Assembly: GCF_047495875.1 (NCBI RefSeq) | Contig: NC_092497.1 | Location: 75,501,463 to 75,565,462 of the forward strand | Origin: Pithys albifrons albifrons | Lineage: Eukaryota; Chordata; Aves; Passeriformes; Thamnophilidae | Direction: 5' to 3' | Length of the DNA stretch: 64,000 bases | Shown: one piece after another, positions 36,701-49,100 of the stretch | Layout of the letters: each line of letters opens with the position of its first letter | How positions within the stretch are numbered: the stretch's first letter is position 1 | Notes under the pieces: generated by a model | Seen by the model: the letters and a program-made list of their open reading frames with translations, nothing else | Databases searched by the model: none | What the model was told of the DNA's origin: nothing | Made by a program: the position numbers and the translations under genes

Positions 36701-37382
36701 TGAGATGCTTGTATACCAAATGACAACTCTGGCTCAAAAATGAGCTAGGTTTCATTATGTTAAAGTGACACATCCTTATTTAATGAGCTATAAGACTTTT
36801 GCAATGTTAAATTTTTCTTTTGATCAGGAAAACAGTCTCAAAAATTGCTCCCCTGATTGTAATTGTAACCATTGAAAATCTATACTAGATGACGCAGTTA
36901 TCAGTTTCTTGTTCATCCCAGTGAGTAATGGGATCTTTTGCAGTGTCTTATCCTCAAGTATTCTTTCATGGTCAAAAACGCCCATCTCTGTACAGAATAT
37001 AACATGAGAACTTCTCATATGTAATTTTCACTTAGGGACTTCACACAACCAAGTGGGATAAAATTAAACTTACATAATTGCATCCTCTGGGCTGGAGAGA
37101 TCTCTCAGCCATAGACTTGTTTAAGAGTATTCACCTCCCTGGGTTCTTCTTGCAGACAAGATGAGGTTTCACTGCTTGTATTGGCTTCGTCTTCAACAGA
37201 ACCAAAGACAGTTTGTGGGAACCAGGACCTTTTCTTTTTCCCTAAAGATCAGGTGTTTGAAAATAAAAATACATTAGAATGAAAATATTTTCTCACTCAC
37301 ATGCACTCAAGTAGAACATATTATCTTCTGTCTGGGGCTGACTTGAGGAGTCATACCAGGAGATGAGAAGTATCAACTTTTA
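33736..37382. other. AT-rich noncoding DNA
   Basis: Open frames up to 112 codons (34399-34731 on -, 35523-35861 on +) are unrecognised. The second is Lys/Asn/Ile-rich as expected from AT-rich sequence. A short A-run followed by a G-run lies near 34909-34922. No repeat family was recognised. Confidence 0.5.
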
Positions 37383-37905
37383 TCATAGAAAGCTTTGGGT
37401 TAGAAAGGACATTAAAGATCATCCAGTTGCAACATCTCTGTCATGGGCAAGGGCACCTTTCACTAGATTGGGTTGCTCAGGCCTCTGCTCAGCCTGGCTT
37501 TAAACACTTCCGGGGATGGGCCATCCACAACTTTCTGGTTAACCAGTTCCAGTGCCTCACCACCCTCATGGTAGATAATGGTAGATAATGTCTGGCCAAC
37601 ATCTAACCTAAATCTGTCTTCATTTAGTTTAACAGCATTCCCCCCTGTCCTATCACTATCTGCCCATGCCCTCATTTTTATAAACTCCCTTTGCATACTG
37701 GTTGGCTGCTATGAGGCCTCTCTAGAGCCTTCTCTTCTCCAGGATGAACAGTCCCACCTCTCTCAGTCTGTCTTCAGGAGAGGTATTCCAGCCTTCTGAT
37801 CATTTTCATGGCCCACCTCTGGACTCACTCCAACAGGGTCATATCCTTCTTTTTTCAGAGGACTCCAGACCTGGACATAGTACTTCATGTGATGTCTTGC
37901 AAGGG
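37383..37905 (-). mobile_element. CR1 LINE, 5'-truncated tail
   Basis: Minus-strand CR1 with its 3' end at 37383 (TCATAGAA on +). Inward come 'ATCATCCAGTTGCAAC', 'GGGTTGCTCAGGCC', 'CACTTCCGGGGATGGGCC', 'TCCAGTGCCTCACCACCC', 'CAGTCCCACCTCTCTCAG' and 'CTCACTCCAACAGG'. A 10-base tandem duplication, GTAGATAATG twice, sits at 37571-37590. The copy covers the 3' UTR and C-terminal coding end. Confidence 0.92.
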
Positions 37906-40900
37906 CAAATCCTGCTGATTTCCAGGATTCATTTGTATAGTTTAATTCTGATTTAACTTTGAAGAGACAGAAAAGGGTGTATGTTAACAGTTCAGCATTG
38001 AAGTTGTTATCGTCTCGTCTCTATGACCTCAATAAAAATTCAGAAACAGCATCTGAAATTGCTCAGAAACGGACTCTCATTATTCTTGCATAGTTGCTAA
38101 TTTTTTCCCACTGTTATTAGATTATATTTATATTAATAGTTGAATCAGAGGTATTGCAGTTGAACTTTCAGACACATTAACACTTTATGGATCACAAAAA
38201 GCAAAGCTTTCTAGTAAGCCATTGACAGCATTAAAGGTAGATGAAGCTCTACCCAGAACAATAAAAGGTTTAAAAAGTGTGGAAGCCCTTACATCTAACC
38301 CTTCCAGCTACCAGAACAGCATTCAACAGTGTCACTTAGAGAGAAAACAGCTAATTTTCTCACTGTCTCTGTGTCTTTCTCCAAAAAATTTCATTGCAAC
38401 TGTAAGGTAAACTATGTTAGAAAAGCCAAAAAACCCCTGAAATATAGGCTTCCAATCTAAATCATGTTTTTTCACATGTATTTTGAAAATATATTCAGGG
38501 TCCTGGATTGATTACAGAGATTTCTGGGATTCTTCTTCAAGATTTAAGACTTTTCCAAAGCACATGGATGCATTTCAGTCTGTGGTTTGCACCTGAGATG
38601 TGATTATCTTTTCTTCATAACTGCCTTTAGGAAATATTTACATGTGGAGCACAAAACCCCCTATATATGTTTTATGAGGTTTTCAGCACAAATGATTCCA
38701 TACAATGAAGGAGAATGGTCCTTATGGATTAACTTTAGATGAAAGGGATTGGAGAAAAATCTCCCCAGTCCTTAGGAAGAAGAGACTTGTAACAAGCAAT
38801 GATAAGAAAAGCTAAAATGATTCCTCAGGAATATATTTATTTCCATACAACTGCATCCCTGTTTCACCCTGGTAGGGCTTACAGCAAACAGGCAACAAGG
38901 CTCATACTTTACAATACGTGTCCAAATCTGAATTTCAAATTTTCAAGAATGAGGATGAAAAACTATATCTTTGGTCTTCTATTGCTCCCCCAGGGCTGTC
39001 CGGACTGATAGCAGGCTTCAGCATGGGCTTTGCAAGGTGTTTCCAGCTGTGCAGAGACTTTAGGGGGCTGCCTGGAAGGTACAGCGTGACTTCCAGACTT
39101 CCACAGTCAGTGGCACAGTGCCTGAAGCAGTGAGCATGGTCGGAAAGATGGGCAGTATTTTGAGAGATACCACTGGGAGACTGAACTCCAACAGAGGCAT
39201 TTACTTGCCTTGTTGTAATTTTTAACATCTGACTAAGATGCTGTCTGTGCTAAAGCTGAATGGCTTTGGTTATCTCCCATTTTTTTCTTTTACTTTTGGC
39301 TCAGTAGGAAATGCTGTAATCCACTTTTAGACATAGCACAACAGACAGAGAAAGAAGAGGCTGCATTGACGTCTGAGGCATTTCATCTAAGTTGCCTCAA
39401 AATGCTTTAATGAGCATAATCTATGTGCTTACCTAAAAATCAAAAATAGTTCCCTTCTTCTTTGAAGAAACCACCAGTGTAAGCCACATAATAATTTGGT
39501 CTCACGACTGTCCAGTGGGTGGGCTACAGCCCTGGCAGAGTTGCCCAAGGAGCCAGTCCTCTCCAGAGGGATTTGAGGGCTCTGACAGTGCAAGGTAGGT
39601 GGCTTAGTTTCACCAACAGCAAAACAGGAATGTAGGATTTCTTTCATGTTCTTTCCTTTTTCTTCCATGTTCTTTCCTTTGTACAGATCCATATTGTGCA
39701 AGTCAAAAATCAAGTCTTACCTCTGAGGTTTCAAAGGAACAAAAAGTGCACACATATATGCTGTATGACAGATTGAGTCTGTCCTTCTTGGTGCATCAGA
39801 ACATCTGGATTTCTGTAAAACTTTGAAAGAAAGCAATGAGGAATTGGCTAATGTTTCACACAGGGTGAATGTCACTTCACTCATTTAAATCCTAGGTAAT
39901 AGGCTTTTATGGGATGGAGTGTAGGTGTCAAAGTGAGAGACTGTAGTGCTGTCCTGTCTAGTGCAGATACTTCTAGCCCAGAAGAGTCTTGACAGACAAG
40001 AGCAAGTGACAGAATCTGCATTCCCAAGCACCAAGTCTTTCCCCAGGACTATTGCTGAGGGCTTCCCTACTGCTTCTGGTGGAACGGGCAGTAAGGGTCC
40101 CATCTGTCCTCAAGGATGTACTGAACACCTTTTGTCTTTCTTTGTTCTAAGAGCTGACAGATTGAACACAGAAGTGTTTGCCTTTTCTTTTTATGTAGAA
40201 GTAGCTGCTATCAAACTTCATCTGTTTACATCATTGTATAAGGACTGAGGACAGTCTACAGACAACTGCACCCTGCAGTGGATTGTTTCAAGAGGGTTAC
40301 TGGTGGGTGTTCTGTCCTTTTCTACCCAAAAGAGCACATTGAGCCTATATATGTTTTCTCATCTGGCAAAAAAAGTAAAAAAGCAAAACCAGTCCTCCTG
40401 AACTTTTGAGGCTACAGCTGCCTGTATCACTGCTGCTTTTGGTCCCTGACATGTTGCTGGGATAAACTCTGAGCCAAACTAAGCATAAATCTGAGTTCTG
40501 GTGTAGCTACAAGGAGGGCAGAACACTCTGTGTTTCTTTATCCATGCCCTTGGTTCCAGAAAGCGTCAGCAGTGATTTTTACTTGATTTTTGTTGGCAAA
40601 CACAAGCTTCACACTTTCTTTCTCCCTTTCTGTCTTTCTCTGTTGCTTCGATGTACATGTAGATACATGTAGAAATTAAATCACTCCCATTATGCATTCA
40701 TTAAAATTTGTAATTTAGTTGCAATTGCATTTTGTGAAGGCACACAAAGAAATCAATACTGGGAGACAACTGCTCCAGGGCTAAGTAATGAAGAGTCTTT
40801 GGGAGCTAAGACTGCCCAGAGCAATCCCAAGAGCACCCATTGGATGGCACTATTAATTTCTGTTGTTACCAAACACTGACAATTAAGAAAGGGAATGAAA

Positions 40901-42792
40901 ATCAACCCCCTACCTTTGTGAATGTAATGCCCATCACAGATGCTTCCATCTGGTAGCACTTACCTTGCTTGTGTGTGCAGGCTGTGGTAGACAGATGACA
41001 TGAAGGCTCACAGGGAATGAAACTCTCTAAAGCACAAAGCAGAGGAAAAGATATATCTGAAAAATGTCTCCAGGGGAAACTGAGGGATGGTTGATAAATC
41101 AGGGAAAAGAAACCTGGAAAAAAGGGTGTCCTTTCACGAGCTGTAGGTGTTGTAGAAGTGTCCTTAGTGGAGGTTGCGGTCAGTTAAGTACAGGCAGAAT
41201 TGCTGTGGTTTTGGAAGGGTGCCCTGCTCCACACCACTTCAGAGAACAAGCTGATGAGCTGCTTTCTGAATATCACACATTCTCTTTGTAGTCCTGACGT
41301 ACATTTGCCCTATGATTCAAGAGTAGCTTTGCAGAACTGATAGACAACCACAGGAAGATCTACCAGGGACCTGAAGCTACATTTTGGTATTGTTTTAACC
41401 ATCTAGATATGTCCCCTCGTGCCCTAATATCATGGCTGAATTTTGTTGGTGCCCTCATAGGAAAAGTAGAAGAACTCTGGAAAACAGGTAAATGAGGAGT
41501 CATATAGAAGTTGTCAAGGAGCTTTAGTTGGACACCGGGAACCAGCAGGAATTAAGTGAGGAGGCTAAAGTACATAGGACTTCCTGATGATATTTACTAA
41601 TGAGTATAGTTTCAGAAGACACAGATTTGCATCTACATGAGTGGTTGCATTTAGTCTGTAGAACTATATAACTCAGCATGGTCCATGGGCCTTGATATCT
41701 TCCCCTGCTCACATATGGGAGATTTCTTCCTATGGTTTGGGATGAACCTTGGGCATTCCTGTGGGCTGAAGACCTCCACGAAGCCTGAAGAAGACAAGCA
41801 GCAAGCAACTCAAAGTCAATGCAATACTGAGTTTCTCTAGTTTCTTTCCTGACACCTTCATGGTTTTAGTGCAGTGACTTCAGTGTAAAGCTCATGGTTT
41901 TTCATGCCATAGAAACACAGATTTGGAAACTACTGACAAGAACAATAACTGATGAAACATAATGAACATTGACTGCAATTCATGCTAGTGGAAGCATATA
42001 TATCCTAAATTACTATGACTGTTTCCAACCCCTCGTGCTAGCAAGAACAATATTAATAATAGCAGTGGTGACATAATGAATGGGAACCCAAATCCTTCAT
42101 TATGGTACATTTACATTATGTAGAAAACATAAATACCATTGATTTATTTGTAGTTTTCTCTGATAAACTAGGCTATCTAAAGATTTTCTCACAAAAATGA
42201 AGGCAAATATGTCTGTAAGGTCACATTAAGGATATCATTTACATCTTGCTTTCAACCAGAAATCACATCAAACAGACATCTTTTACATAGCAATGCCTTT
42301 GTCTCACAGCACACTTGAGTAGCTTATCATAAAAAGCCCCTCATTTTAATTAAGTTATAGAGTTTAAAAAAATACATCCCAGGTAGAGCATTGTTTAAGT
42401 AACACAAATTGGTTTGGCTAACAACTCTAGGAAGCAGAGGTGTTAAATCCACAAATGAATGCTCAGTTGTTATGCACAGAGAAATGTATCTTGTCATACC
42501 ACAGTTCACTACAGCTGTTATTGGATTTGTTCTTATATGACATGAGTCCTGACTTCAATAGCTCATTTCAAAAAGAAATGGACCCTGAAAAGCTGCCAGT
42601 CTTTCTCAGAGGTAAAGGATGGGGCAGGATGTACACTGCAAGAACACAGAGCTATGCTGTGTGCCTCTGGAATTTCAGGGCTGTCATTTCCCTTTTGGTA
42701 GCCTTACTATCCTAACGTAGGTAGCAGAAACACAAAGTTGCTATTTCATATCTGTGCTATGGTCACTTCATAACACCCTGTTCCTGACAATT
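37906..42792. other. AT-rich noncoding DNA
   Basis: Nearly 5 kb without a recognised repeat. Open frames of 94-100 codons (38935-39228 on -, 39429-39713 on -, 39946-40248 on +, 41524-41808 on -) are unrecognised and partly overlap frames on the other strand. No promoter or RNA gene was seen. Confidence 0.5.
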
Positions 42793-44685
42793 ACAGAATC
42801 ACAGAATCTCAGAGCCGTATGCTACGTTGGAAGGGACCCACAAGGATCGTAGAGTCCAACTCCTGGCCCTGCACTGGACCATTCCCAAGAGTCACAATAT
42901 GTGCCCAAGCGTGCTATCCAAACACTTATAGAAATCTGCCAGATTTGATGCTGTGACCACTTCCCTGCAGAATCTCTTCCAGTGCCCAGCCATCCTCTGA
43001 GTGAAGAAACTTTTTCTAATGCATAATTGAAACTTTCACTGACACAACTTTAGGCCATTCCCCCACATCATGTCCCTGGTCACCACAGAGAAGAGATCAG
43101 TGCCTGCCCCTCCTCTTTCCCTCACAAGGAAGTAGTAACTGCAATGAGGTCTCTCCTCAGTCTCCTCTTCTCCAGGCTGAACACACCAGGTGACCTCAGA
43201 CACTCCTCATATGGCTTCCCCTAAAGGCCCTTCACTATCTTTGTTACTCTCCTTCGGACACTCTCTAAGAGTTTAATATCTTTCCTACATTGCAGTGCCC
43301 AAAACTGCACACAATATTCAAGGTGAGGCTGCCCCAGTGCAGAGCAGGACAATCCCCTCCCTCGACCAGCTCACGATGCTGTGCCTGATGCCCCTCCCCC
43401 CCACACATACGGTTAGCCCTCCTGGCTACCAGGGCAGTGCTGACTCAGATTCAACTTGCCATCAACCAGGACCCACGGGTCCCTTTTGATGATACTGCTT
43501 TCCAGCATCTCATTCCTCAGTCTGTACAAACATCCAGGGTTGTCCCATCCCAGGTGCAGAATCCGGCACTTCCCCTTGTGGAACTTCACAAGTTGGTGAT
43601 TGCCCAGTCCTCTGATTTTTCCAGGTCTCTCTGCAGGGCCTTCCAGCCTTTGAGGGAGTCAACAGCTCCTCCCAGTTTTGTGTCACCTGCAAACTTGCTC
43701 AGTATCCCTTCCAGTCCTGGATCCCAGTCATTTATGAAGATGATGAAGAGCACAGGACTCACAATGGAGCTTTGTGGAACCCCACTAGTGACAGGTCACC
43801 AGTCTGATGTTACTCCATTCACTATCACACTCTGTGCTCAACCTGTGAGACAATTGCTCCCCCACCACGTGGTGTGTTTATCCAGCTGTACACTGGACAT
43901 TTTGTCCAGAAGGATCCTGTGAGAGGCACTATGGAAAGCTTTATGGAAATCCAGAAAGATTACACATCAACTGGCTTGCCATGTCAAACTAGGTGGGTTA
44001 CCTTGTTATAGAAGGAAGTCAGGGTTGATAAGCAGGACTTTCCTCTCCTGAGGCTGTGCTGACTATGACTGATGACACCTTTGTCTTTCAGTATCTCCCA
44101 GAATAATATTCTCCATAACTTTACCAGGTACTAAAGTGAACTGACTGACAGGACTGAAGTTTCCAGGGTCCTCCTTCTTGCCCTTCTTGAAAACTGGGGC
44201 AATGTTTGCCAGCTTCCAGTCAGTTGGGATCTGTTTGGCTTCCCAAGACTGCTCAAAAATCATTGAGAGATGTTGTCTGATGATGTCAGCTAGCCCTTTG
44301 TAGGGACACATTTGGAGCAGCAGATCCTGTAACAGTTTCAGAGTCAGCTGGAAGTTGATCATACTCACATCCTTGGTCATCCAGCTCAGGACACTGAGGT
44401 CCTCTTGGTCCATCATTCTGAAGACAGAGGCAAAGAAAGCATTAAATACATCTGCCATGTTTCTGTCCCTGTTTGTGAGGTGACCATCTCTATCCTGTAA
44501 CAGGCCAATGTTATTTCTATACTGTCTCTTGCCATTAATGTATTTGAAAAACTCTTTTTATTGCCCCCCACATTTCTGGCCAGCTGCAGCTCCAGTTGAG
44601 CTTTGGCTGTACTGATTTTCTCTCTACTGTGGTAAGCAGCATCTCTAAATTTTTCCCATGTCACTTGATCTTGAAGAGCAACAAA
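42793..44685 (-). mobile_element. CR1 LINE, long 5'-truncated copy
   Basis: A minus-strand CR1. The 3' end is at 42793 (ACAGAATCACAGAATCTC on +), followed inward by the 3' UTR, the C-terminal region and most of the reverse transcriptase. It stops near 44685, in the linker before the reverse transcriptase. On the minus strand one reads 'EKFRDAAYHSREKI' and 'AQLELQLARNVGGNKKSF' (44664 downwards), then 'VFNAFFASVF', 'MIFEQSWEAKQIPTDWKLAN' and 'PVFKKGKKEDPGN' (44458-44063). The FADD box near 43690-43700 reads FAGD. Its layout and tail resemble the copy at 1.6-3.3 kb, but it keeps more of the 5' side and lacks the ~80-base loss seen there. Confidence 0.94.
43480..44664 (-). pseudogene. CR1 ORF2 remnant: reverse transcriptase
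   Basis: The best kept reverse transcriptase of the window, in two main open pieces (44413-44664 and 44063-44458) plus shifted parts. The change of FADD to FAGD removes one of the two catalytic aspartates, and frameshifts near 44460 and 44060 break the frame, so no active enzyme could be made. The long + strand frame at 43437-43922 is only the antisense of this region. Confidence 0.85.
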
Positions 44686-46166
44686 TCATAGATGTGCCAT
44701 GCTCTGGAAAGAGGCAGAACTGGAACATTACTTCACCTTCATTCTTCACTACCTTTAGCAAAACTTGGCAAGCTCATGTGCCTAAAGGGAATACTAGAAG
44801 TGACTTGGGATAGGCATGAAAGGAGGTTACTGGGAGGAAAGAAGAAAAATGACAGCTGAAGGGAAGGAGTAACCAAAGTGCTATGGTACACGTCTGTCTA
44901 CTATCACTATGTAAAATACAGAACCATGTGTCAGTGAACCATGGCACAGAAGTTTACAGTTGATGCACACATCCCAGTCATCATAGGTCATCTTGTAATC
45001 TATAGCTCATCTTAGTTATCTATATTAATGTTTTTCTTTTGTAACCATTTACAGAGAAATAGCATAAAGTACTATATCACAAAATATTCCTCCATTTATA
45101 GAAGTCGTGACAATAATTCTTTTCCTTTTGTCTGTTAGTCCTTTATTTTCTAGGATCAATTATTCTAAAAAGAACACTTAGCAGAAGCTTAGTCTCTACT
45201 CATCCTATAATGCTCCAAATTCATATGCTAGTAATTTTAAAACATTCTCTTTTACGGAAGAATGAAAATTTTCTATGTCCTACACTGCATTTTTTTCCCC
45301 TATTCCAATCTGACAATTTTTAGTAAGGGTACAAAAATAATTTCTTTCACACCTAACGGCAATTCAAATCATCAAAACAAGGAGGTTGAGACATGAAACA
45401 AATCCAAAAGAACTGTATATCTAGCTCCCTAGTGCTAAGAACATAAACATATAGCTTCCCTCTCTTTTCATGAGATCACAGTTACATACTCCAAACTGTC
45501 TGTGAGTGTTAAAAATAGAACTTATCTCGAAAGGTCATCTTATCTGTGCACTTGTCCAAAGCACGGTCAAGATTCATTCTTGATGTTTATCTAACCTTAA
45601 AAAAACATAACTGAGCAGAGGCAATTACAAGAGAATTGATGCCACTGTGTTACTGTCCTCAGACAGAAAAAAACAGGAGGTTTTGCAAGACCATTGGTAA
45701 ATTTTAAGACTTGTCATGGCGCTGCATTCACCCTATCTCTTTTGAAACTAAAAATTCCAAATTCTTTCAAGTTCTTGCATGTCACATTATTTGAAAGCTC
45801 TGAAAATTTTTCTTGTCCATTTATTGCCTCGCTCTAATTAGTCCACAGTTTCCTGGAAATGCCTCATGCCAATGAGACACAGTACCTGTGTGGAATGGAA
45901 GAATTACTTTGTATTTTTTATCTTAGGTGTACTAAAACTCCTTTCTATTGTGTCTGCTTTACTCATAACAGCACAACTTTACTCACTCACATTTGGCTTC
46001 CCAAACATCCTAACACCTATAACATTTCTGCTGTATTACCTAACTGTTCTATCTCTCTCCTGTATTTGTGAGACTGCCTTGCATTCTTCTATATTCCACC
46101 CTCTCTTTTTACAGAATTAGTTTCTTAAAATCATCCAAGTTGTTTGTATTTTTAAAATTCTTATCC
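44686..46166. other. AT-rich noncoding DNA
   Basis: Two overlapping + frames at 45859-46120 are unrecognised. No repeat family was seen. Confidence 0.5.
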
Positions 46167-46192
46167 TGCCCCCCCCCGCCCACCCCCACCCC
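46167..46192 (-). other. G-quadruplex motif
   Basis: C-runs of 9, 3, 5 and 4 bases on the + strand (46169-46177, 46179-46181, 46183-46187, 46189-46192) are separated by single bases. On the minus strand this makes four G-runs with one-base loops, the arrangement that forms the most stable intramolecular G-quadruplexes. It stands alone in AT-rich DNA with no gene start next to it. Confidence 0.75.
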
Positions 46193-49100
46193 AAGTTGAT
46201 AGTGCCTCCACGCCTCCCATTTTGCTTGCATGTTGCATGTTCGATAATATGCTTTCTATTCCAGCATGTTGGTCATTAATTGCAAATGCATCATCTAGGG
46301 AAAATTCTCTGTGGTACCTCACTCGATACAATCCTACAGTCTGATAATAAATGACTGACAAAAACTATTGTCTCTTAACACATAACTTGCATTCATCCTA
46401 GACAAATTTTATTGTTTACTCATTTGAATGATACTCTGGTAACTTTCAGATTTAATAACAAAAAAAATAGGGAAAAAATATTTGACCACCATTCAGACAC
46501 TAGCTAAGATTTAAATAAATCAAAATATGAGACAGTTTTCATTATCTTGTCAGTACTTACAATAACTTTACCATGGTTTCAAGTCTTCTCAATATTAATC
46601 TCCTCCAAATAAACAAGATTTTTTAAACTTATGTGCAACAGAGGAGTCAAGTTTTCTTAAACTATAGGTAACACATCACCTAAATGTGTTTAAATAATGG
46701 CCTGGAATTTCTACAGCTTTTTAAAGGGCTTATTCTGTAATGTATATGCAAATATTCATGTTAAACATCTGCTATTGGTAAATACAAATTTAAAATAGCT
46801 GTCTGGGAACACAGAAAACTCTGATCTACCTCAGATTTTTGACTAGACTTAGTAACAAGTACAATGTTCAGTGCCTGGTTTCCACAGGCATAAAATCAGC
46901 TCTGTCCTCACAAAAGGAGAGTAAAAGGGGAATGTGGAGTTCAGTCTGGTTGTAGTCCCATGGCTTCAGGGCCCACAGTAGCCAGGCTTTATTCCTAGAT
47001 GGGCTCCTTATTCATATTTCCTTGAGTTTTGCCCTCCTTGCTACTGATAATGTCATTATGTAGGTACATTTGTTCAGTGAAGATCTAAGTGGTAGTTTCA
47101 GAGTCATAAAGCTGCTGTCTAAGCTCAAAAGATATAATTTAAGAAGTAAGTGCATATTTTTGCTCCAATTCAGTCAGGATGAGCCACGATGAATCAGAGT
47201 TCATTATTTTAACTTTCATTGTATTTATGACTCTTGCAAGAACTTTAGTACATAAGTACATTGGGTAAACACATACAGCTGGCATAATAGCGCAGATGCA
47301 GGCTCGTGATACACTCATATTTCTGTCAATTCTTTGTAGGTGCTGAACATGCAAATTATAGTCTCAGCAATTTTCGTTACAAGGAAGTCACTGATGTCGC
47401 ATTCAAAGACCTAGAATCATAGCACAGACCTGTTTCAAAGGCTCCTTTCTTCAAGTTCACTCTCATACTGTGGTTGTCAGTCAGTAAGACAACATCCACA
47501 TATTTGTCAGGACCCCCATTTCCTCCTGCAGAGAATCTTCTCCCCATCCACTTTCAAATTATGTCTCTGGTGAATGTCCCACAGGGAAGGTGGAGTAACC
47601 AATTTCCTTGCTTACATTTTCATCTGTGAAGAGAGGAAGCATTGAAGTCAAAAAACGTGTTGATCTGGTTAAGGTTACATGGAGTGTTTATTCCTTTACT
47701 TTGTTTGCAGCCCATTTCAGATTTAACCCAACCACCTCAGATTTTTGTTTAGGTTTTTACATGTTTATTGTGATTTTTTTTGTTGTTGGTGGTGGGGTCT
47801 AGCGGGTCTTTCACTTCTGAGAAGTACTCAGTGTCCTTCATGAAAGAGCCACATCATCAAGCCACATATGGTTGGAAGGTACAATTAGAGAACAACTACA
47901 GCCTAAGGAAAGAGGGTCTGGAGATATTATTTTTTTGACCTACCTTCTCCACACTAAACAGATACAATGACCCAAGATCACAGTCCAAAATTGCATTAGT
48001 TTAGACTGCAGTTACAGAAATTTTTAGCAGTGCTGGAATGCACTACAGCTATATTTCTCTGTCCATAAGGAGCATGAGAAATTTGAAAACAAAATTTGGA
48101 TATTTGATTTGGATATTCCCATTCTTTAGAAAGTTTCTTTCTTTAGAACTGTGCTTTTCTAATGACTCCATTTGTTACTCATGGTAGTTTCCCAAAATAT
48201 GTTTTACCATTTGTCAGTCAATTTACAGGGCATTAGTATTTCAGTAAGCAACTGAGTAGGGGTTAGAATAACTATTTGCCTTGAAGGAATTTGTGCATAG
48301 TGGTACATAAAATGTAAAATGATGCTATGATACCCTGGAGAAATCCACATGATTTCTGGGTGACAGCATCCTTCTCTTTGGGACATAACCACTAGATAAT
48401 ATATTTTTGATATACTGACATCAAATTAAAATTGAAGAAAGGCTCTGCTGTAGAAATATTTTATTACTGTTCCTTGAAAACAAGAATACAAAATTCTCTT
48501 TTGATGGCCCATTATGTAATATTCTTTCAACATCTTCAAAGTAGGAGAGGTCATTTTCAATTTTAAGTCTTCATACTCTCTAAAGAACACACATGAAACA
48601 CCATACTACAAAAAATCTGTACATTTGCTAATAAAACTTTTCAGAAACTACACTTTGGAGGCTCACACTGTCCCATGTCAGCCTCACAAGAAATTAGAAA
48701 GAAATCTGCAGTCACTCCAAACTATGCCAGCATTTCAAGATTGATTTCATTAGGTAATCCCCTGTGACTGCTTGACTAACCATTTTGGCCCTCTTGTAAC
48801 AGACTGGCACCAGAAAGGTCTAGCCCACTGTGGTCAACCTCCTCAAAAGAACTGGGAAATATCTTAACCCATACTCATTCCCACTGCATGGACTTTTGTC
48901 AAAATATTTTTGAGGTTACTCATCAGGTATTTTCTATGTAATTCATCTGTAACTCAGACTCTAAATGCGAGATGCTGCACGTTCTGTTTAGGCTGTTCTC
49001 AATTTTGTGCCCAGCTTGCAAATTTGAAAATATAAAAGTGAAAGGATGGTGGCTTGTTTCTGGGCAACATGTCTCTGTGCGTTAGAAGGAAAGCTAGGGT

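Noticed and set aside
43437..43922. A 161-codon + strand open frame
   Set aside because: It is the antisense of the minus-strand CR1 reverse transcriptase.
47405..47440. A possible CR1 tail at AGAATCATAG
   Set aside because: The sequence on either side does not follow any CR1 order.
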